From the NCBI RefSeq assembly GCF_000238095.2, contig NZ_JH815225.1, forward strand, positions 1,121,863 to 1,185,862: 64,000 nt of DNA, in the 5' to 3' direction. Positions 30,097 through 40,749 of this stretch are shown piece by piece. Under the pieces are notes generated by a model. It had not been told where the DNA came from. It saw only the letters and a list, made by a program, of their open reading frames with translations, and did not search any database. A program made the position numbers and the translations under genes. Source of the DNA: Peptoanaerobacter stomatis (GTDB lineage Bacteria; Bacillota; Clostridia; Peptostreptococcales; Filifactoraceae). Positions within the stretch are counted from its first letter, which is position 1, and each line of letters begins with the position of its first letter.

Positions 30097-31138
30097 TTTT
30101 CACTTCTTCTTTTTTCTGTTTAAAAATATATTCTCCAAATGATACAAAAAATATCAATGCACTTATTGCAAACAATACATAAAAATTAGCTCCTCTTGTC
30201 AGTACAAGTGCATCTGTAATAAAATCTTTGCTGTAAACGGACAAAAATAAAAATTGAAACAACTTTTCGCTAACTCCGATAGCTCCAGGTAACGGCAAAG
30301 ATGATACGGACACATAAGCCAACGCCTGTAAAAATATTATCCTATAATATGCAAGATTATTGAAACCAAGCGATCTGTATACTATATATGATATAGTGTA
30401 AAGAACTGTTACTTGAATGGTTGTAGTAAGTAATATTATGGATACGAGTTTTTTGTTTTTCTTTATGAATATAGAGCTGTTTCTGTAATCATCAAGACCT
30501 TTATTTATCATATTTTTCTTGTCATCTTTTTCGCTTAACGGTAATTTATTTATTGCAAAAAAAGCAATCCTTCTTATAAACTTTATAAATCTTCCAGAGA
30601 ATATTGCAAAAACTATGAACAAAAATATTAACAGGTTTATAAATATTCCAAGATATATTATCCAAACATTTAATCCTTTTTTTGAAAATATATAATCATA
30701 ATTGTAATAAAATCCTATAACTGCCATAATTACAGTTACAAATTGATACACACAAAGTTCTATCATCAATATAAGGCTTGAATGAGATATTTTTATATTG
30801 TCTTTTTTCATAATGAATACCTGCATAGGTTGACCGCCTGTTGCAGACGGAGTAAGACCGCTGAAAAAATATCCTGAAAAAGCATACATAGCCGTTCTGA
30901 ATATATCGGTTTTATATCCATATGATTTCAACATATTCTTAGTATTAAATGCCTCACATAATATATAGATTATTGACAAAACTATAGAAAACACAAGCAA
31001 TTTCCCGTCAGCATTTTTTATAGCTTTGAATATATCTTTACTTGTAAAGCCTGTTATGAGATATTTGAAGGTTATAAATATCAACAATGCCATTATAATA
31101 ATATTTCTTGGCACATTTTTAATAATCTTGTTGTTCAT
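30089..31138 (-). CDS. UPF0104 / lysylphosphatidylglycerol flippase-like membrane protein
   Basis: 349 residues with about eight membrane helices. It carries the family region FSGLTPSATGGQPMQVFIMKK and the C-terminal LPLPGAIGVSEKLFQFLF seen in the transmembrane half of MprF. It lacks the soluble aminoacyl-transferase half, so it cannot itself make lysylphosphatidylglycerol and may act only as a lipid translocator. Substrate unknown. It overlaps rnmV by 8 bases. Confidence 0.85.
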   Translation of the reverse strand: MNNKIIKNVPRNIIIMALLIFITFKYLITGFTSKDIFKAIKNADGKLLVFSIVLSIIYILCEAFNTKNMLKSYGYKTDIFRTAMYAFSGYFFSGLTPSATGGQPMQVFIMKKDNIKISHSSLILMIELCVYQFVTVIMAVIGFYYNYDYIFSKKGLNVWIIYLGIFINLLIFLFIVFAIFSGRFIKFIRRIAFFAINKLPLSEKDDKKNMINKGLDDYRNSSIFIKKNKKLVSIILLTTTIQVTVLYTISYIVYRSLGFNNLAYYRIIFLQALAYVSVSSLPLPGAIGVSEKLFQFLFLSVYSKDFITDALVLTRGANFYVLFAISALIFFVSFGEYIFKQKKEEVKNV

Positions 31139-31291
31139 ATTTCCTCTTTAAGCACTTATAAGATAATCATCTTTTATAATATTTTTTATTTCTCTTACCA
31201 AATTAAACAACTGATAAATATTTATCGAAAGTTACCTAAAGCCCATTTCAAACGTGGATTTAATTTCTTTTTTCAATTATAGAAAAAATTA

Positions 31292-32422
31292 TTATTGTAA
31301 CTTCAATCCTGCTGACAAAGTTATTCCATTTCCTTTGAAATTTTCAGCTATTATATTGTCTTCGCTAAGCATCTTGGCACAGGAGAGCGATACGGAGTCT
31401 ACACCTGTTATACTTTTTACAAAATCGTTCTTGGGTATATTTTTATAATACCTGCTTGCAATAATTTCATCTGATGTAAAAGTTGTAAATTCTACGCCTA
31501 ATTTTTCCGCCAACTTTATTATTCCTTGCTCGTTTCTTTTTATATCTATACTTCCTATCTTTGTAACGGACGTTATATCTATATTGTTGTCGAGCAAATA
31601 TTTCATAAGAGTACATTTAATTATATCATAAGGTGTATTTTTTTTACAACCTATGCCTATATACACACATTTAGGTATTATTTTTGCATAGTTTTGCAGA
31701 TGTTCCAATCCTGTTTTTTTTCTATATGTTATATGAATTATAAATTCATTTTTTTTATAAATTTCATTTTCTTCAAATTTATTTTTTTCAAAATCAATAT
31801 CATTTTTTATACATATATTGTCTGCTGATTTAATTTTTTTATAATTTATCGAAGAAAAACCTCTTAAATCAACATCTTCAGGAAGACTAACATCTCTTAA
31901 AAGATACACTTTGTCATCATTTGCAAGCATATAATTTATATTTTTGTATAATTCTCTGTCTTCATCTTTATATGCCTTTAATCTCAATGCTATATTATCA
32001 AGCGCACCTTTATCATTTATATCTGTGGCAGTTGTTATTACAGGAAACGCTCCTGTTTTTTCGCCTATATATCTGCATATTTCGTTTGCTCCGCCTATAT
32101 GACCACTCAAAAGAGATATTGCAAATGTCAATTTTTCATCACATACTATTATTGCAGGGTCTACTGTTTTATCCTTTATATGTCTTGCGATATGTCTTAT
32201 TACTATACCTGTTGCCATTATAAATATTATTGCTTTATATTTTTCAAAAATTTCATCTATCAATACATCAAGTTTTTGATAAAATATTGTTTTATCATAT
32301 TTTTGTTTTTCTCTGTGTTTTTCCATAATATACACATCTGCGTTTTCAAATATATCTGATAGTTTATATGCCGCTTGTATTGATTTTTCAGTCAGACTTA
32401 TTATGGCTACTTCTGTATTCAT
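31292..32422 (-). CDS. cbiG: Cobalt-precorrin-5A hydrolase (CbiG)
   Basis: 376 residues from ATG at 32422 (GAGGG seven bases upstream), giving a 35-base overlap with cbiF; an in-frame start at 32485 lies further inside cbiF. N-terminal domain has [30 protein letters not shown] and [12 protein letters not shown]. The C-terminal CbiG domain has [12 protein letters not shown] and ending signature region ASRYYKNIP. It opens the delta-lactone of cobalt-precorrin-5A, losing acetaldehyde, in the anaerobic corrin pathway. Confidence 0.93.
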   Translation of the reverse strand: MNTEVAIISLTEKSIQAAYKLSDIFENADVYIMEKHREKQKYDKTIFYQKLDVLIDEIFEKYKAIIFIMATGIVIRHIARHIKDKTVDPAIIVCDEKLTFAISLLSGHIGGANEICRYIGEKTGAFPVITTATDINDKGALDNIALRLKAYKDEDRELYKNINYMLANDDKVYLLRDVSLPEDVDLRGFSSINYKKIKSADNICIKNDIDFEKNKFEENEIYKKNEFIIHITYRKKTGLEHLQNYAKIIPKCVYIGIGCKKNTPYDIIKCTLMKYLLDNNIDITSVTKIGSIDIKRNEQGIIKLAEKLGVEFTTFTSDEIIASRYYKNIPKNDFVKSITGVDSVSLSCAKMLSEDNIIAENFKGNGITLSAGLKLQ

Positions 32423-33164
32423 GAGAAAACCCTCTATCGTAAAGTTTGGAGTTATTATATTCATTTCCAAGAAAATCTCCGACAAGTATAAGTGCTGTTT
32501 TTGTTATATTTGCCTGTTTTGTTTTTTCAGCTATATCACTCAGTTTTCCTATAACTTTTTTTTCATCTTCCCAAGTGGCTTTGTATATAACTGTGCATGG
32601 TGTATCCATGCTGTAACCTCCATCTGAAGTCAACTGCTCTACAACTTGCTCTATTTTATCTACTGACAGAAATATTACCATAGACGTCTGATGCTTTGCA
32701 AATTCTCTCAAACTCTCTTTTTCAGGTACAGGTGTTCTTCCTGATTGCCTTGTTATTATTAAACTCTGTGATATTTCAGGCACTGTATATTCCACTTTAA
32801 GTGAAGATGCCGCTCCCAAAAACGAGCTTACTCCGGGTATGAGTTCATATTCTATATTTAATTTGTTAAGCGCTTCTATTTGTTCTCTTATAGAACCATA
32901 TATGGAAAAATCTCCTGTTTGTAACCTTACTACATATTTTTCGGCTTTTACGTTTTTATCTATCACATCAATTATTTCATCAAGATTCATAAAAGCAGAG
33001 TCATATTTTATACAACCGTCTTTGCAATAATCAAGTAATTCATGATTTATGAGAGAGCCTGTATATATTACTACATCTGCATTTTTAAGTCTTTTATATC
33101 CTTTAAGAGTTATAAGCTCCTTATCTCCGCTACCTGCTCCAACAAATGAGATATAATAGTTCAT
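32388..33164 (-). CDS. cbiF: Cobalt-precorrin-4 C11-methyltransferase
   Basis: 258 residues of the tetrapyrrole methylase fold. N-terminal [21 protein letters not shown]-binding region [17 protein letters not shown], then [14 protein letters not shown] and [24 protein letters not shown], the last characteristic of CobM/CbiF. It methylates C11. Order cbiL, cbiF, cbiG fits the pathway. Confidence 0.95.
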   Translation of the reverse strand: MNYYISFVGAGSGDKELITLKGYKRLKNADVVIYTGSLINHELLDYCKDGCIKYDSAFMNLDEIIDVIDKNVKAEKYVVRLQTGDFSIYGSIREQIEALNKLNIEYELIPGVSSFLGAASSLKVEYTVPEISQSLIITRQSGRTPVPEKESLREFAKHQTSMVIFLSVDKIEQVVEQLTSDGGYSMDTPCTVIYKATWEDEKKVIGKLSDIAEKTKQANITKTALILVGDFLGNEYNNSKLYDRGFSHEYRSSHNKSD

Positions 33165-33264
33165 GCTACACGTCCTACACTTCTAAAAATATTAAATTAG
33201 AAATTATTTCTTAATAAATTAAAACAATAATTCAGTATTCAAACAATATAAATTATAATATCTT

Positions 33265-33999
33265 TTAAATATTTTGACTTTTTACAGTATTTTCTTCTGC
33301 TTGAGTAAAATTTTTATTTATCAAAATAGTAGTAAGATACTCTTCATTTTTTTTGTCAAAAATTTCTTCACCTTGTAATATGATTTCATTTTCAAGTGAT
33401 GCGTTGCTTACAACAATAGTGTTTTCTTGCAAATTATATTTTTTTATGAGCGATATTATATCGTTATAGTTTTTATATGCTTTCATTATCACAATAGAGT
33501 CAAAAGAAATTATATATTCCTCCAATTTTTGAATGCTCGTAGTGGCAGGCACAACTACAAACGCATTGTCATCAAAAGCTATCGGAAAATTGGTTTTACT
33601 CGCAACATCTACAAATGACGGTATACCGGATATAGTTATTATATCTATTTCATCTTTAAGTTTTCTTAAAATATATATAAAAGTCGAATATATCATTGCG
33701 TCGCCTATTGTTACAAAACCTACTTCTTTGCCGAGCTGTACGTCTTTTTTTATCTCGTCTGCTATCTCATTAAATGCAACTTCGAGCTTTTGTTTATCTC
33801 TTATCATAGGAAAATGCCTATTTTTTATTTGTACCTTATCTCTTATATATTTTTTTGCTATTGTATAGGCTATACTTGTGTTATCATTTTTTGATGTAGG
33901 ACAATAGAGTATATCTATTTTTTGTAGAGTTTCCACAGCTTTTAAGGTCAAAATACTGTTATCTCCCGTACCTACACCTATTGCATATAATTTGGACAT
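33265..33999 (-). CDS. cbiL: Cobalt-precorrin-2 C20-methyltransferase
   Basis: 244 residues. Tetrapyrrole methylase with KLYAIGVGTGDNSILTLKAVETL and the CbiL/CobI-typical IDILYCPTSK, GFVTIGDAMIYSTFIYIL and ISGIPSFVDVASKTNFPIA. Methylates C20 of cobalt-precorrin-2. 100 bases before cbiF and 100 bases after cbiT. Confidence 0.94.
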   Translation of the reverse strand: MSKLYAIGVGTGDNSILTLKAVETLQKIDILYCPTSKNDNTSIAYTIAKKYIRDKVQIKNRHFPMIRDKQKLEVAFNEIADEIKKDVQLGKEVGFVTIGDAMIYSTFIYILRKLKDEIDIITISGIPSFVDVASKTNFPIAFDDNAFVVVPATTSIQKLEEYIISFDSIVIMKAYKNYNDIISLIKKYNLQENTIVVSNASLENEIILQGEEIFDKKNEEYLTTILINKNFTQAEENTVKSQNI

Positions 34000-34098
34000 T
34001 CTTTACCTCTTGTTTTTATAGTAATTTATAAAGTCAATTTCAATTATTTCAGCCTTTTACAGACTTATACCGATAATCTAATATGGACACTATATAAT

Positions 34099-34677
34099 TT
34101 ATATTTTTTTACAACTTATCACAAACACAGGATTGAGCGGTTTAAGATATTTATACCTTGCCAAATTCTCAATTTTATTGACAGAAAGCTGACAACCTTT
34201 AATATCTGTAAGATTATTATTTTCCTCTATCGCTTTTAAAGTATCGTAAAAATTCTCCAAAGTTATGAAATTAAGCACCATTGTACCGTTTTTTTCTAAC
34301 AAATTGCCTGCCCAGTCTATTATCTCTTTTACATTTCCTTTGCTACCTCCAATAAATACGGCATCAAATTCGACATCTAATTCACAGGGTGCTTTTTCTT
34401 TCAGCAATTTTATTCTGTTTTGTATATTGCCATATCTTTGTTCAAAACTTTCTATGTTCATAAGAGTTGTAGCATAGGCTTTGTCATCAGTTTCTATTGC
34501 AGTTACAAGTATGTTAGGATTTTGCATAAGAGCTTCTATACTTATCGTACCTGTGCCTGAGCCGACATCCAAAATATTTTTTTTACTCGTTATATCTAAA
34601 TATCCCATTGTAACATATCTTATTTCTTCTTTAGTCATTGGAACTTTTTCATTTTTTATAAAATCTTTATCATTCAT
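34099..34677 (-). CDS. cbiT: Cobalt-precorrin-6B C15-methyltransferase (decarboxylating), CbiT
   Basis: 192 residues, Rossmann methyltransferase. N-terminal motif VPMTKEEIRYVTMGYLDI is typical of CbiT. SAM site ILDVGSGTGTISIEALMQ, then FDAVFIGGSKGNVKEIIDW. Here it is a stand-alone protein, not fused to CbiE. First gene of the partial cobalamin group. Confidence 0.94.
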   Translation of the reverse strand: MNDKDFIKNEKVPMTKEEIRYVTMGYLDITSKKNILDVGSGTGTISIEALMQNPNILVTAIETDDKAYATTLMNIESFEQRYGNIQNRIKLLKEKAPCELDVEFDAVFIGGSKGNVKEIIDWAGNLLEKNGTMVLNFITLENFYDTLKAIEENNNLTDIKGCQLSVNKIENLARYKYLKPLNPVFVISCKKI

Positions 34678-34709
34678 AAGCCTGTTCCTTTTTATTATAA
34701 TAGAAACAT

Positions 34710-34814
34710 TTTATACTAAACACTATTAAAAAAAATATAATTGATTATTTCGAAAAAGTATAAAATTTTAAGACTACTATTATATTATACTTTTCAATTA
34801 GTGTTTAGTATAAA
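34710..34814. repeat. 105-bp element with 15-bp perfect terminal inverted repeats
   Basis: TTTATACTAAACACT at 34710-34724 is repeated perfectly inverted at 34800-34814. Inside, GAAAAAGTATAA and TTATACTTTTC pair again, so the whole segment can fold into one long hairpin. It has no ORF and lies between the end of polC and the start of cbiT. It might act as polC transcript end structure or be a small mobile remnant. The arm block TAAACACT is shared with 11684-11829. Confidence 0.55.
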
Positions 34815-34830
34815 TAAAGTCTATTTTGAA

Positions 34831-37800
34831 TTAAAATCCAAATGTTATTTGGTTTGTTGCCGACAAACTGTCTATACAACCGCTGTCTATGAGCTCTTGA
34901 ACAACAGTTTTTGATATACCAGTTCTGTTTTTTAAATCTTCTATTGATATGAACTCTCTTATTCTACCTTCTTGATATATTTTTTCTGCTACTACGTCTC
35001 CCAATCCTTGTATTGATAAAAATGGTGGTATCAAATCCCCGCTTTCGTCAAGCTTGAATTTTTTTGCATCAGATTTATATAAATCTACTTTTTTCAGTTT
35101 TATACCTCTTTGATACATTTCATATGCGACTTCAAGTACACTGAGAAGACCTTGCTCTTTTGTAGTAGCACTTTTTCCGAGCATATTTATTTCTTTTATC
35201 TTTTTCAATATTTCATCTTTGCCTTTGGATATTATATTAGCATTAAAATCAAGCACTTTTGTTGTAAAATATGTTGCATAAAATGCTGAAGGATAATGTA
35301 TCTTGTAATACGCTATTCTGAATGAAAGCATAACATAGGCTGCGGCATGGGCTTTTGGAAACATATACTGTATTTTTTTACAGGAGTCTATATACCACTC
35401 AGGTACTTTGTTATCCACCATATCTTTTTCGTATTCTTCTGTGAGTCCTTTACCTTTTCTTACATTTTCCATTATTTTAAATGATGTCTTTGGTTTTAGT
35501 CCTTTTAATATAAGATAATTCATTATATCGTCTCTTGTACATATTACTTCTTTTAAGGTAGCTATATTATTTCTTACCAAATCTTGTGCATTGCCTACCC
35601 ATACGAGTGTTCCGTGAGAAAGCCCTGATATTCTTATAAGCTCTCCAAGTGTAGTCGGGTTTGTATCTATAAGCATCTGTCTTACAAATTTTGTACCGAA
35701 TTCAGGTATTCCGAGTGTCCCTGTTATACAATCAATTTCTTCTAAGCTGCAACCAAGTGATTTTGTTCCTGAAAATAATTCCATGGTTTCTTTATCGTCT
35801 AGCGGAGCGTCTGTACCGTTGGTGTTTGTAAATTCTTCGAGTTGTTTTATAATTGACGGACCGTCGTGTCCGAGTATGTCAAGCTTTAATATTCTACCGC
35901 TTATTGAGTGGTAGTCGAAGTGTGTTGTGAGTGTTCCTGATTTTTTATCATTTGCAGGATATTGTATCGGAGAAAAGTCATATATATCTTTATAATCCGG
36001 TACTACCATTACACCACCGGGATGTTGACCTGATGTTCTCTTTACGCCTACACAATAATTTTGCAAAATTTCTATATATGGGATAGAAAATTTTTCATTA
36101 TATGTTTCTTCGTATTTTTTTATAAAGCCGAATGCTGTTTTGTCCGCAACTGTACCTATTGTTCCTGCTCTATACACATAATCTTCTCCGAAAAGCTCTT
36201 GGGTGTATTTATGTGCATTTGGTTGATATTCTCCTGCGAAGTTAAGGTCTATATCTGGTTCTTTGTCTCCTTCAAATCCCAAAAATGTTTCAAATGGTAT
36301 ATCAAATCCGTCTTTTATATATTTTTCGCTACAAACAGGGCAATTTTTATCAGGCATATCTGCTCCTGTTGCGTATGAGCCGTCTGTTATAAATTCGCTA
36401 TGTTTACATTTTGGACATATATAATGTGGCGGAAGTGCGTTTACTTCTGTAATATCACTCATATATGCAGCAAGTGATGAACCGACTGATCCTCTTGAGC
36501 CTACGAGATAGCCGTCTGACAATGATTTTGTAACTAATTTTTGAGCTATTATATACATAACTGCATAACCGTTTGTTATTATGGAGTTAAGTTCTTTTTC
36601 AAGTCTTTTTTCTACTATTTCGGGTAAATTATCTGAGTATATTCTTTTTGCTTTTTTATAGCACATATCTCTAAGTTCAACGTCCGAGCCTTCTATAATA
36701 GGCGGAAATGTTCCGTCAGGTACAGGCATTACTTCTTCAATCATTTCTGCTATTTTATTTGTGTTTTCTATTACTATTTTTCTTGCAATATCTTCTCCAA
36801 GGTATGAGAATTCTTCAAGCATTTCGTCTGTTGTTCTTAGTTGCAGGTCGTCGTTTGCATTTTCATCACGTTTTTTTATAGAGGCTTTTAAAATTTTTCT
36901 GTATAACTGTTCTTTTTCATCAAGATAATGCGAGTTTGATGATGCTATAACTATTTTATTTTTCCTTTGTGCTATATCTAATATTTTTTTGTTTATATCT
37001 TTTATTTCGTCAAAATCTTTTACTCTTCCTTCTATTATAAGTCCTCGCATTGTAGTTGCAGGATTTATCTCTATATAGTCATAAAAATCTACTAAATTTT
37101 CTATTTCTTCTATGGAATTATTGCTAAGTATTGCTGAAAATATGTCACTTTCATAAAATCCTGAGCCTATGAGGAGATTTTCTCTTAATGCTTTTAATTC
37201 AGATTTTGGTAAAGTAGGTGTAGTTCCTTGCAAGTATTTTATATGTGCAAGCGAAACCAATTTATATAAATCTTTTATACCTGCTTGATTTTTTGCAATT
37301 ACTACTGCATTTGTAGGTCTTATCTTACTTACGTCTATGCTTTTTATCTTGTTGTTTATATCGTTGAAATCCTCTATATCCATATTTTTGAGTTTTTCTA
37401 TGAATTTCAAAAATATATGTGCTGTAGCTGTGGCGTCATCTACTGCTCTATGGTGATTTTCAAGTGAAATATCAAGCTCTTTGGCAATAGTGTTAAGCTT
37501 GTGATTTTTAAGCTCTGTCATTATAAGCCTTGACAATACAAGCGTATCTATTGCGTCAAAATCATAGTTCAATTTTTGCTCAAATGACTTTTCTCTGATA
37601 AAACCTGTATCAAAATCCGAGTTATGTGCAACAAGTACACTTCCGCTACAAAATTCCAAGAAATTCGGCAACACTTCTTCTATAAAGGGTTTATCTGCAA
37701 CAAGCTCGTCTGTTATGCCTGTGAGTTTTTGTATCTTTTCGGGTATCGGTCTTTTAGGATTTATAAGCTGTGAAAATGTGCCTACTATCTCACAATTTTT

Positions 37801-39039
37801 TATTTTTACAGCCCCTATTTCCGTAATCGCATCATTTTTATTGGAAAAACCTGTTGTTTCTATATCGAACACAACATATTCATCATTAAAACCTGCTGTT
37901 TTTCTTACCTTTATATGCTCTTGTGTGTCTTCAGTTATATAAAATTCACAGCCGTATATAGGTTTTATACCTTGTTTGTTGGCAACTTCCATAATTTCAG
38001 GATAGGCTTGTACAACTGCATGGTCTGCTATGCCTATCGCTGTATGTCCATAGCCTTTTATTCTTTTAATCAACTCTTTTACAGAGGTTAAACCGTCCAT
38101 TTGCGACATGGTAGTATGTGCATGCAATTCTACCATTTTTTCAGGTGACAAATCTTTTTTTACTATTTTTATAAGTTCTTGACTTTTTTGTACGTTCAGC
38201 ATAAAGTCTTTTTTGTACTGGTCGTATTCCACTTTGCCTGATGCTTTTATATACTGACCGTTTGACAACATATCGCTGTCGCCATTTTTTTCATTTATAA
38301 GCCTTTTACAATAAATAGCGTCCGTATCATCACCTATTATAAAAGTTATCATGGTTTTGTTGTTCTTCAAAACTTTCGTTTCTACATTGAATACTTCACC
38401 TGTTATTATAACATTGTCAAATTCACCTTTTATCTGTGATATAGGCACACTTTCACCTTTTATTTCCACTTTTTTAGGTGCATCTTGAGTTTTTTGTTTT
38501 TCCTGTTTTACTTCTTTCATGTTAATGAGATTTGCTGTAATATTTGTATTTTCAAGTTCCTGATTCTTTTCATACTCCTGCATATCTATTTCTTCTTCGT
38601 CCAATATTATGTTGGCTGTTATATCAAGGTTTATCTGATTTTTTATAATTTTATTCAACACATTTTGGGCATCTTTTTTCATCAACAAATTATATATTGC
38701 AGATTTTACTATGGTTATATCGTAGCAATTATTTTCTTTATTGTAATTGATTAAAAGATGTCCGTTGAGCTCTTTTGTTGAAGGAAATGTCTCATTTATT
38801 CTGACTCGCAGTATATTTTCATATCTTTTCAACTTGTCCGTATCATCTGATGATATTTTATAGCTTGATATTATCTCCAATTCGTTTAAAGACAATTCTT
38901 CTTTGATTTGTACTGTTTTTTCCAATATAATCTCTTCTTTTATGAAATCATCGGATGTTACATAAATTTCTATTTTATTTGTTTTTTTATGATATTTTAT
39001 TTGCTCTATCACTATATAATTAGGAAAAATATTGCTCAT
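34831..39039 (-). CDS. polC: DNA polymerase III alpha subunit, Gram-positive PolC type
   Basis: 1402 residues, close to the 1430-1440 of Bacillus PolC. N-terminal domain, OB fold (VIITGEVFNVETKVL), PHP motif LHAHTTMSQMDG interrupted by a 3-5 exonuclease (VVFDIETTGFSNKND, AHNSDFDTGF, HHRAVDDATAT). The polymerase part has a zinc-binding CPKC...CPVC, the catalytic acids in DKEPDIDLNFAGEYQP, and QHPGGVMVVP. Main replicative polymerase with built-in proofreading. AAAGGAA lies 10 bases before the ATG. Single gene. Confidence 0.97.
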   Translation of the reverse strand: MSNIFPNYIVIEQIKYHKKTNKIEIYVTSDDFIKEEIILEKTVQIKEELSLNELEIISSYKISSDDTDKLKRYENILRVRINETFPSTKELNGHLLINYNKENNCYDITIVKSAIYNLLMKKDAQNVLNKIIKNQINLDITANIILDEEEIDMQEYEKNQELENTNITANLINMKEVKQEKQKTQDAPKKVEIKGESVPISQIKGEFDNVIITGEVFNVETKVLKNNKTMITFIIGDDTDAIYCKRLINEKNGDSDMLSNGQYIKASGKVEYDQYKKDFMLNVQKSQELIKIVKKDLSPEKMVELHAHTTMSQMDGLTSVKELIKRIKGYGHTAIGIADHAVVQAYPEIMEVANKQGIKPIYGCEFYITEDTQEHIKVRKTAGFNDEYVVFDIETTGFSNKNDAITEIGAVKIKNCEIVGTFSQLINPKRPIPEKIQKLTGITDELVADKPFIEEVLPNFLEFCSGSVLVAHNSDFDTGFIREKSFEQKLNYDFDAIDTLVLSRLIMTELKNHKLNTIAKELDISLENHHRAVDDATATAHIFLKFIEKLKNMDIEDFNDINNKIKSIDVSKIRPTNAVVIAKNQAGIKDLYKLVSLAHIKYLQGTTPTLPKSELKALRENLLIGSGFYESDIFSAILSNNSIEEIENLVDFYDYIEINPATTMRGLIIEGRVKDFDEIKDINKKILDIAQRKNKIVIASSNSHYLDEKEQLYRKILKASIKKRDENANDDLQLRTTDEMLEEFSYLGEDIARKIVIENTNKIAEMIEEVMPVPDGTFPPIIEGSDVELRDMCYKKAKRIYSDNLPEIVEKRLEKELNSIITNGYAVMYIIAQKLVTKSLSDGYLVGSRGSVGSSLAAYMSDITEVNALPPHYICPKCKHSEFITDGSYATGADMPDKNCPVCSEKYIKDGFDIPFETFLGFEGDKEPDIDLNFAGEYQPNAHKYTQELFGEDYVYRAGTIGTVADKTAFGFIKKYEETYNEKFSIPYIEILQNYCVGVKRTSGQHPGGVMVVPDYKDIYDFSPIQYPANDKKSGTLTTHFDYHSISGRILKLDILGHDGPSIIKQLEEFTNTNGTDAPLDDKETMELFSGTKSLGCSLEEIDCITGTLGIPEFGTKFVRQMLIDTNPTTLGELIRISGLSHGTLVWVGNAQDLVRNNIATLKEVICTRDDIMNYLILKGLKPKTSFKIMENVRKGKGLTEEYEKDMVDNKVPEWYIDSCKKIQYMFPKAHAAAYVMLSFRIAYYKIHYPSAFYATYFTTKVLDFNANIISKGKDEILKKIKEINMLGKSATTKEQGLLSVLEVAYEMYQRGIKLKKVDLYKSDAKKFKLDESGDLIPPFLSIQGLGDVVAEKIYQEGRIREFISIEDLKNRTGISKTVVQELIDSGCIDSLSATNQITFGF

Positions 39040-39158
39040 CTCATCAATTCCTTTGAATATATATTTAAAATTATGATAATTATTTTTTTATTCAATTTTA
39101 TAATATAAATGTAACTAAATTTTTTCTTTTTTATTATATCATAAATTCTAAAATTTTT

Positions 39159-40460
39159 TTATTCTTTATTCTTTCCGTATTTCATTATGAACACTATAGA
39201 CATAAGACTTACAATCATTTCTGTCAATGTATATGAACCCCACATTCCCCTTATCATAAACATGCTTGAAAGATATATGGAAAGCGGCACTATTATTATG
39301 ATGCCTCTTAATATTGAAATTATAAATGATATTCTTGGCTTTTCCATGGCTTGCATTGATGTTGCTGTAATCATATTAATCCCTGTAAAAGGAATGGACA
39401 AAAAATAGATTGTTATCCCCTCAACAGCCATTTTTAAAAGGGTTTCGTCTTTATTTGAATTAAACAGATTTGTCAAAAATTCGGCATTAATATACATATA
39501 TGCGTATAAGATTACAGAAATAATAATCTCCGTAATTATAGCAAGTTTGATTATATAGCTTATGGATTTAAAATCTTTTTTTGCATAATTTTCACTTATT
39601 ATAGGCTGTATGCCGTTGCCTACACCGTTAAATATCGCAACAACTACAAGTGCTATATTAGCAACAACTCCATACGCAGCCACGCCTACATTGGAAGAAT
39701 ATTTCAAAAGTATAAGATTAAACACTATTATTACCACACTTGATGAAATTTCATTTATAAGCGACGATATCCCGAGCGATGACAGATAAAAAAACTCTTT
39801 CAATTCTATTTTTGTCTTTTTTAATTTAAAACTGTTTTTTTTGAATATAAAATGTGTAGACAGTATAGCTATTCCTACAATCGGTGATATTCCTGTCGCA
39901 ATTGCCGCTCCGAACATACCCATATCAAAGGGAAATATAAATATATAGTCAAATACAGTATTTACAATGCTACTTGTAATTACAGACTTCATAGAAAGCG
40001 ACGGATGATTGTCATTACGAATAAAACTAATCAGTAAACTGTTTATCATAAATGCAGGTGTAAAAACAAGTATTACTTTTAAATAAGTGGTTGACAAATC
40101 AAGCACAGTATCTCTCGCACCCATTATATAAGCAATATCCGATGCAAAAAATAGACCTGTAAGCAAAAAAATAGATGAAAGAAGCAGGGCAAAAAACACA
40201 CCTTTACTGAAGATACTGCATTTAAGTTCATAATCATCAAAACCGATTTTAAACCTTGTGCCGAAACCGACACCTATCATATTGGATATAGCAAACATAA
40301 AACCATATGCCGGCAATGCTATATTTAAAGCTGCAAGTCCGTCACTTCCACACCCGTTTGCAATAAAAAAAGTGTCCGCAAGTATGTAAAAAGACAAACC
40401 CATCATACTCATAATATTGAGTGACACATACTTAAAAAATTTATTTCTTATTTGTTTCAT
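39159..40460 (-). CDS. MATE-family efflux transporter
   Basis: 433 residues with about twelve membrane helices in two homologous halves. First half: MMGLSFYILADTFFIANGCGSDGLAALNIALPAYG. Second half: YGVVANIALVVVAIFNGVGNGIQPIISENY. Typical of the NorM/DinF-like multidrug and metabolite exporters driven by Na or H ions. Substrate not predictable. Divergent from pepP. Confidence 0.9.
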   Translation of the reverse strand: MKQIRNKFFKYVSLNIMSMMGLSFYILADTFFIANGCGSDGLAALNIALPAYGFMFAISNMIGVGFGTRFKIGFDDYELKCSIFSKGVFFALLLSSIFLLTGLFFASDIAYIMGARDTVLDLSTTYLKVILVFTPAFMINSLLISFIRNDNHPSLSMKSVITSSIVNTVFDYIFIFPFDMGMFGAAIATGISPIVGIAILSTHFIFKKNSFKLKKTKIELKEFFYLSSLGISSLINEISSSVVIIVFNLILLKYSSNVGVAAYGVVANIALVVVAIFNGVGNGIQPIISENYAKKDFKSISYIIKLAIITEIIISVILYAYMYINAEFLTNLFNSNKDETLLKMAVEGITIYFLSIPFTGINMITATSMQAMEKPRISFIISILRGIIIIVPLSIYLSSMFMIRGMWGSYTLTEMIVSLMSIVFIMKYGKNKE

Positions 40461-40640
40461 AAAAAAACTCTTTCATAAAAATTAAATTTATTATAATAAT
40501 CCATTTTAAATTACATATTACCAAAAAACATATAATTATTACAAAAAATAGTATTTTAGTCAACTTTCAATTAACTTTGCAGGTTAATATATAATGATAT
40601 TTTAAAAAGCAAAAAATTCAGCTAATAATTGAATTATTTT

Positions 40641-40669
40641 TTGTAAAATTATAAAAATAATGTTATAAT
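40641..40669 (+). promoter_or_regulatory. Sigma-70-type promoter of pepP
   Basis: TTGTAA (40641-40646), 17-base spacer, TATAAT (40664-40669), ending 80 bases before the pepP ATG. Consensus -10, four of six -35 matches. Confidence 0.7.
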
Positions 40670-40749
40670 TTAAAATTATACCCAATATCAATATCTACTT
40701 ATCAATAAGATTTTTTTATAAAAAATTTATATATAAATGGAGGAAAATA

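Noticed and set aside
30089-31138. Full-length MprF
   Set aside because: The C-terminal aminoacyl-transferase half is absent.
34678-34830. Cobalamin riboswitch before cbiT
   Set aside because: The sequence is an AT-rich inverted repeat without the B12-box.
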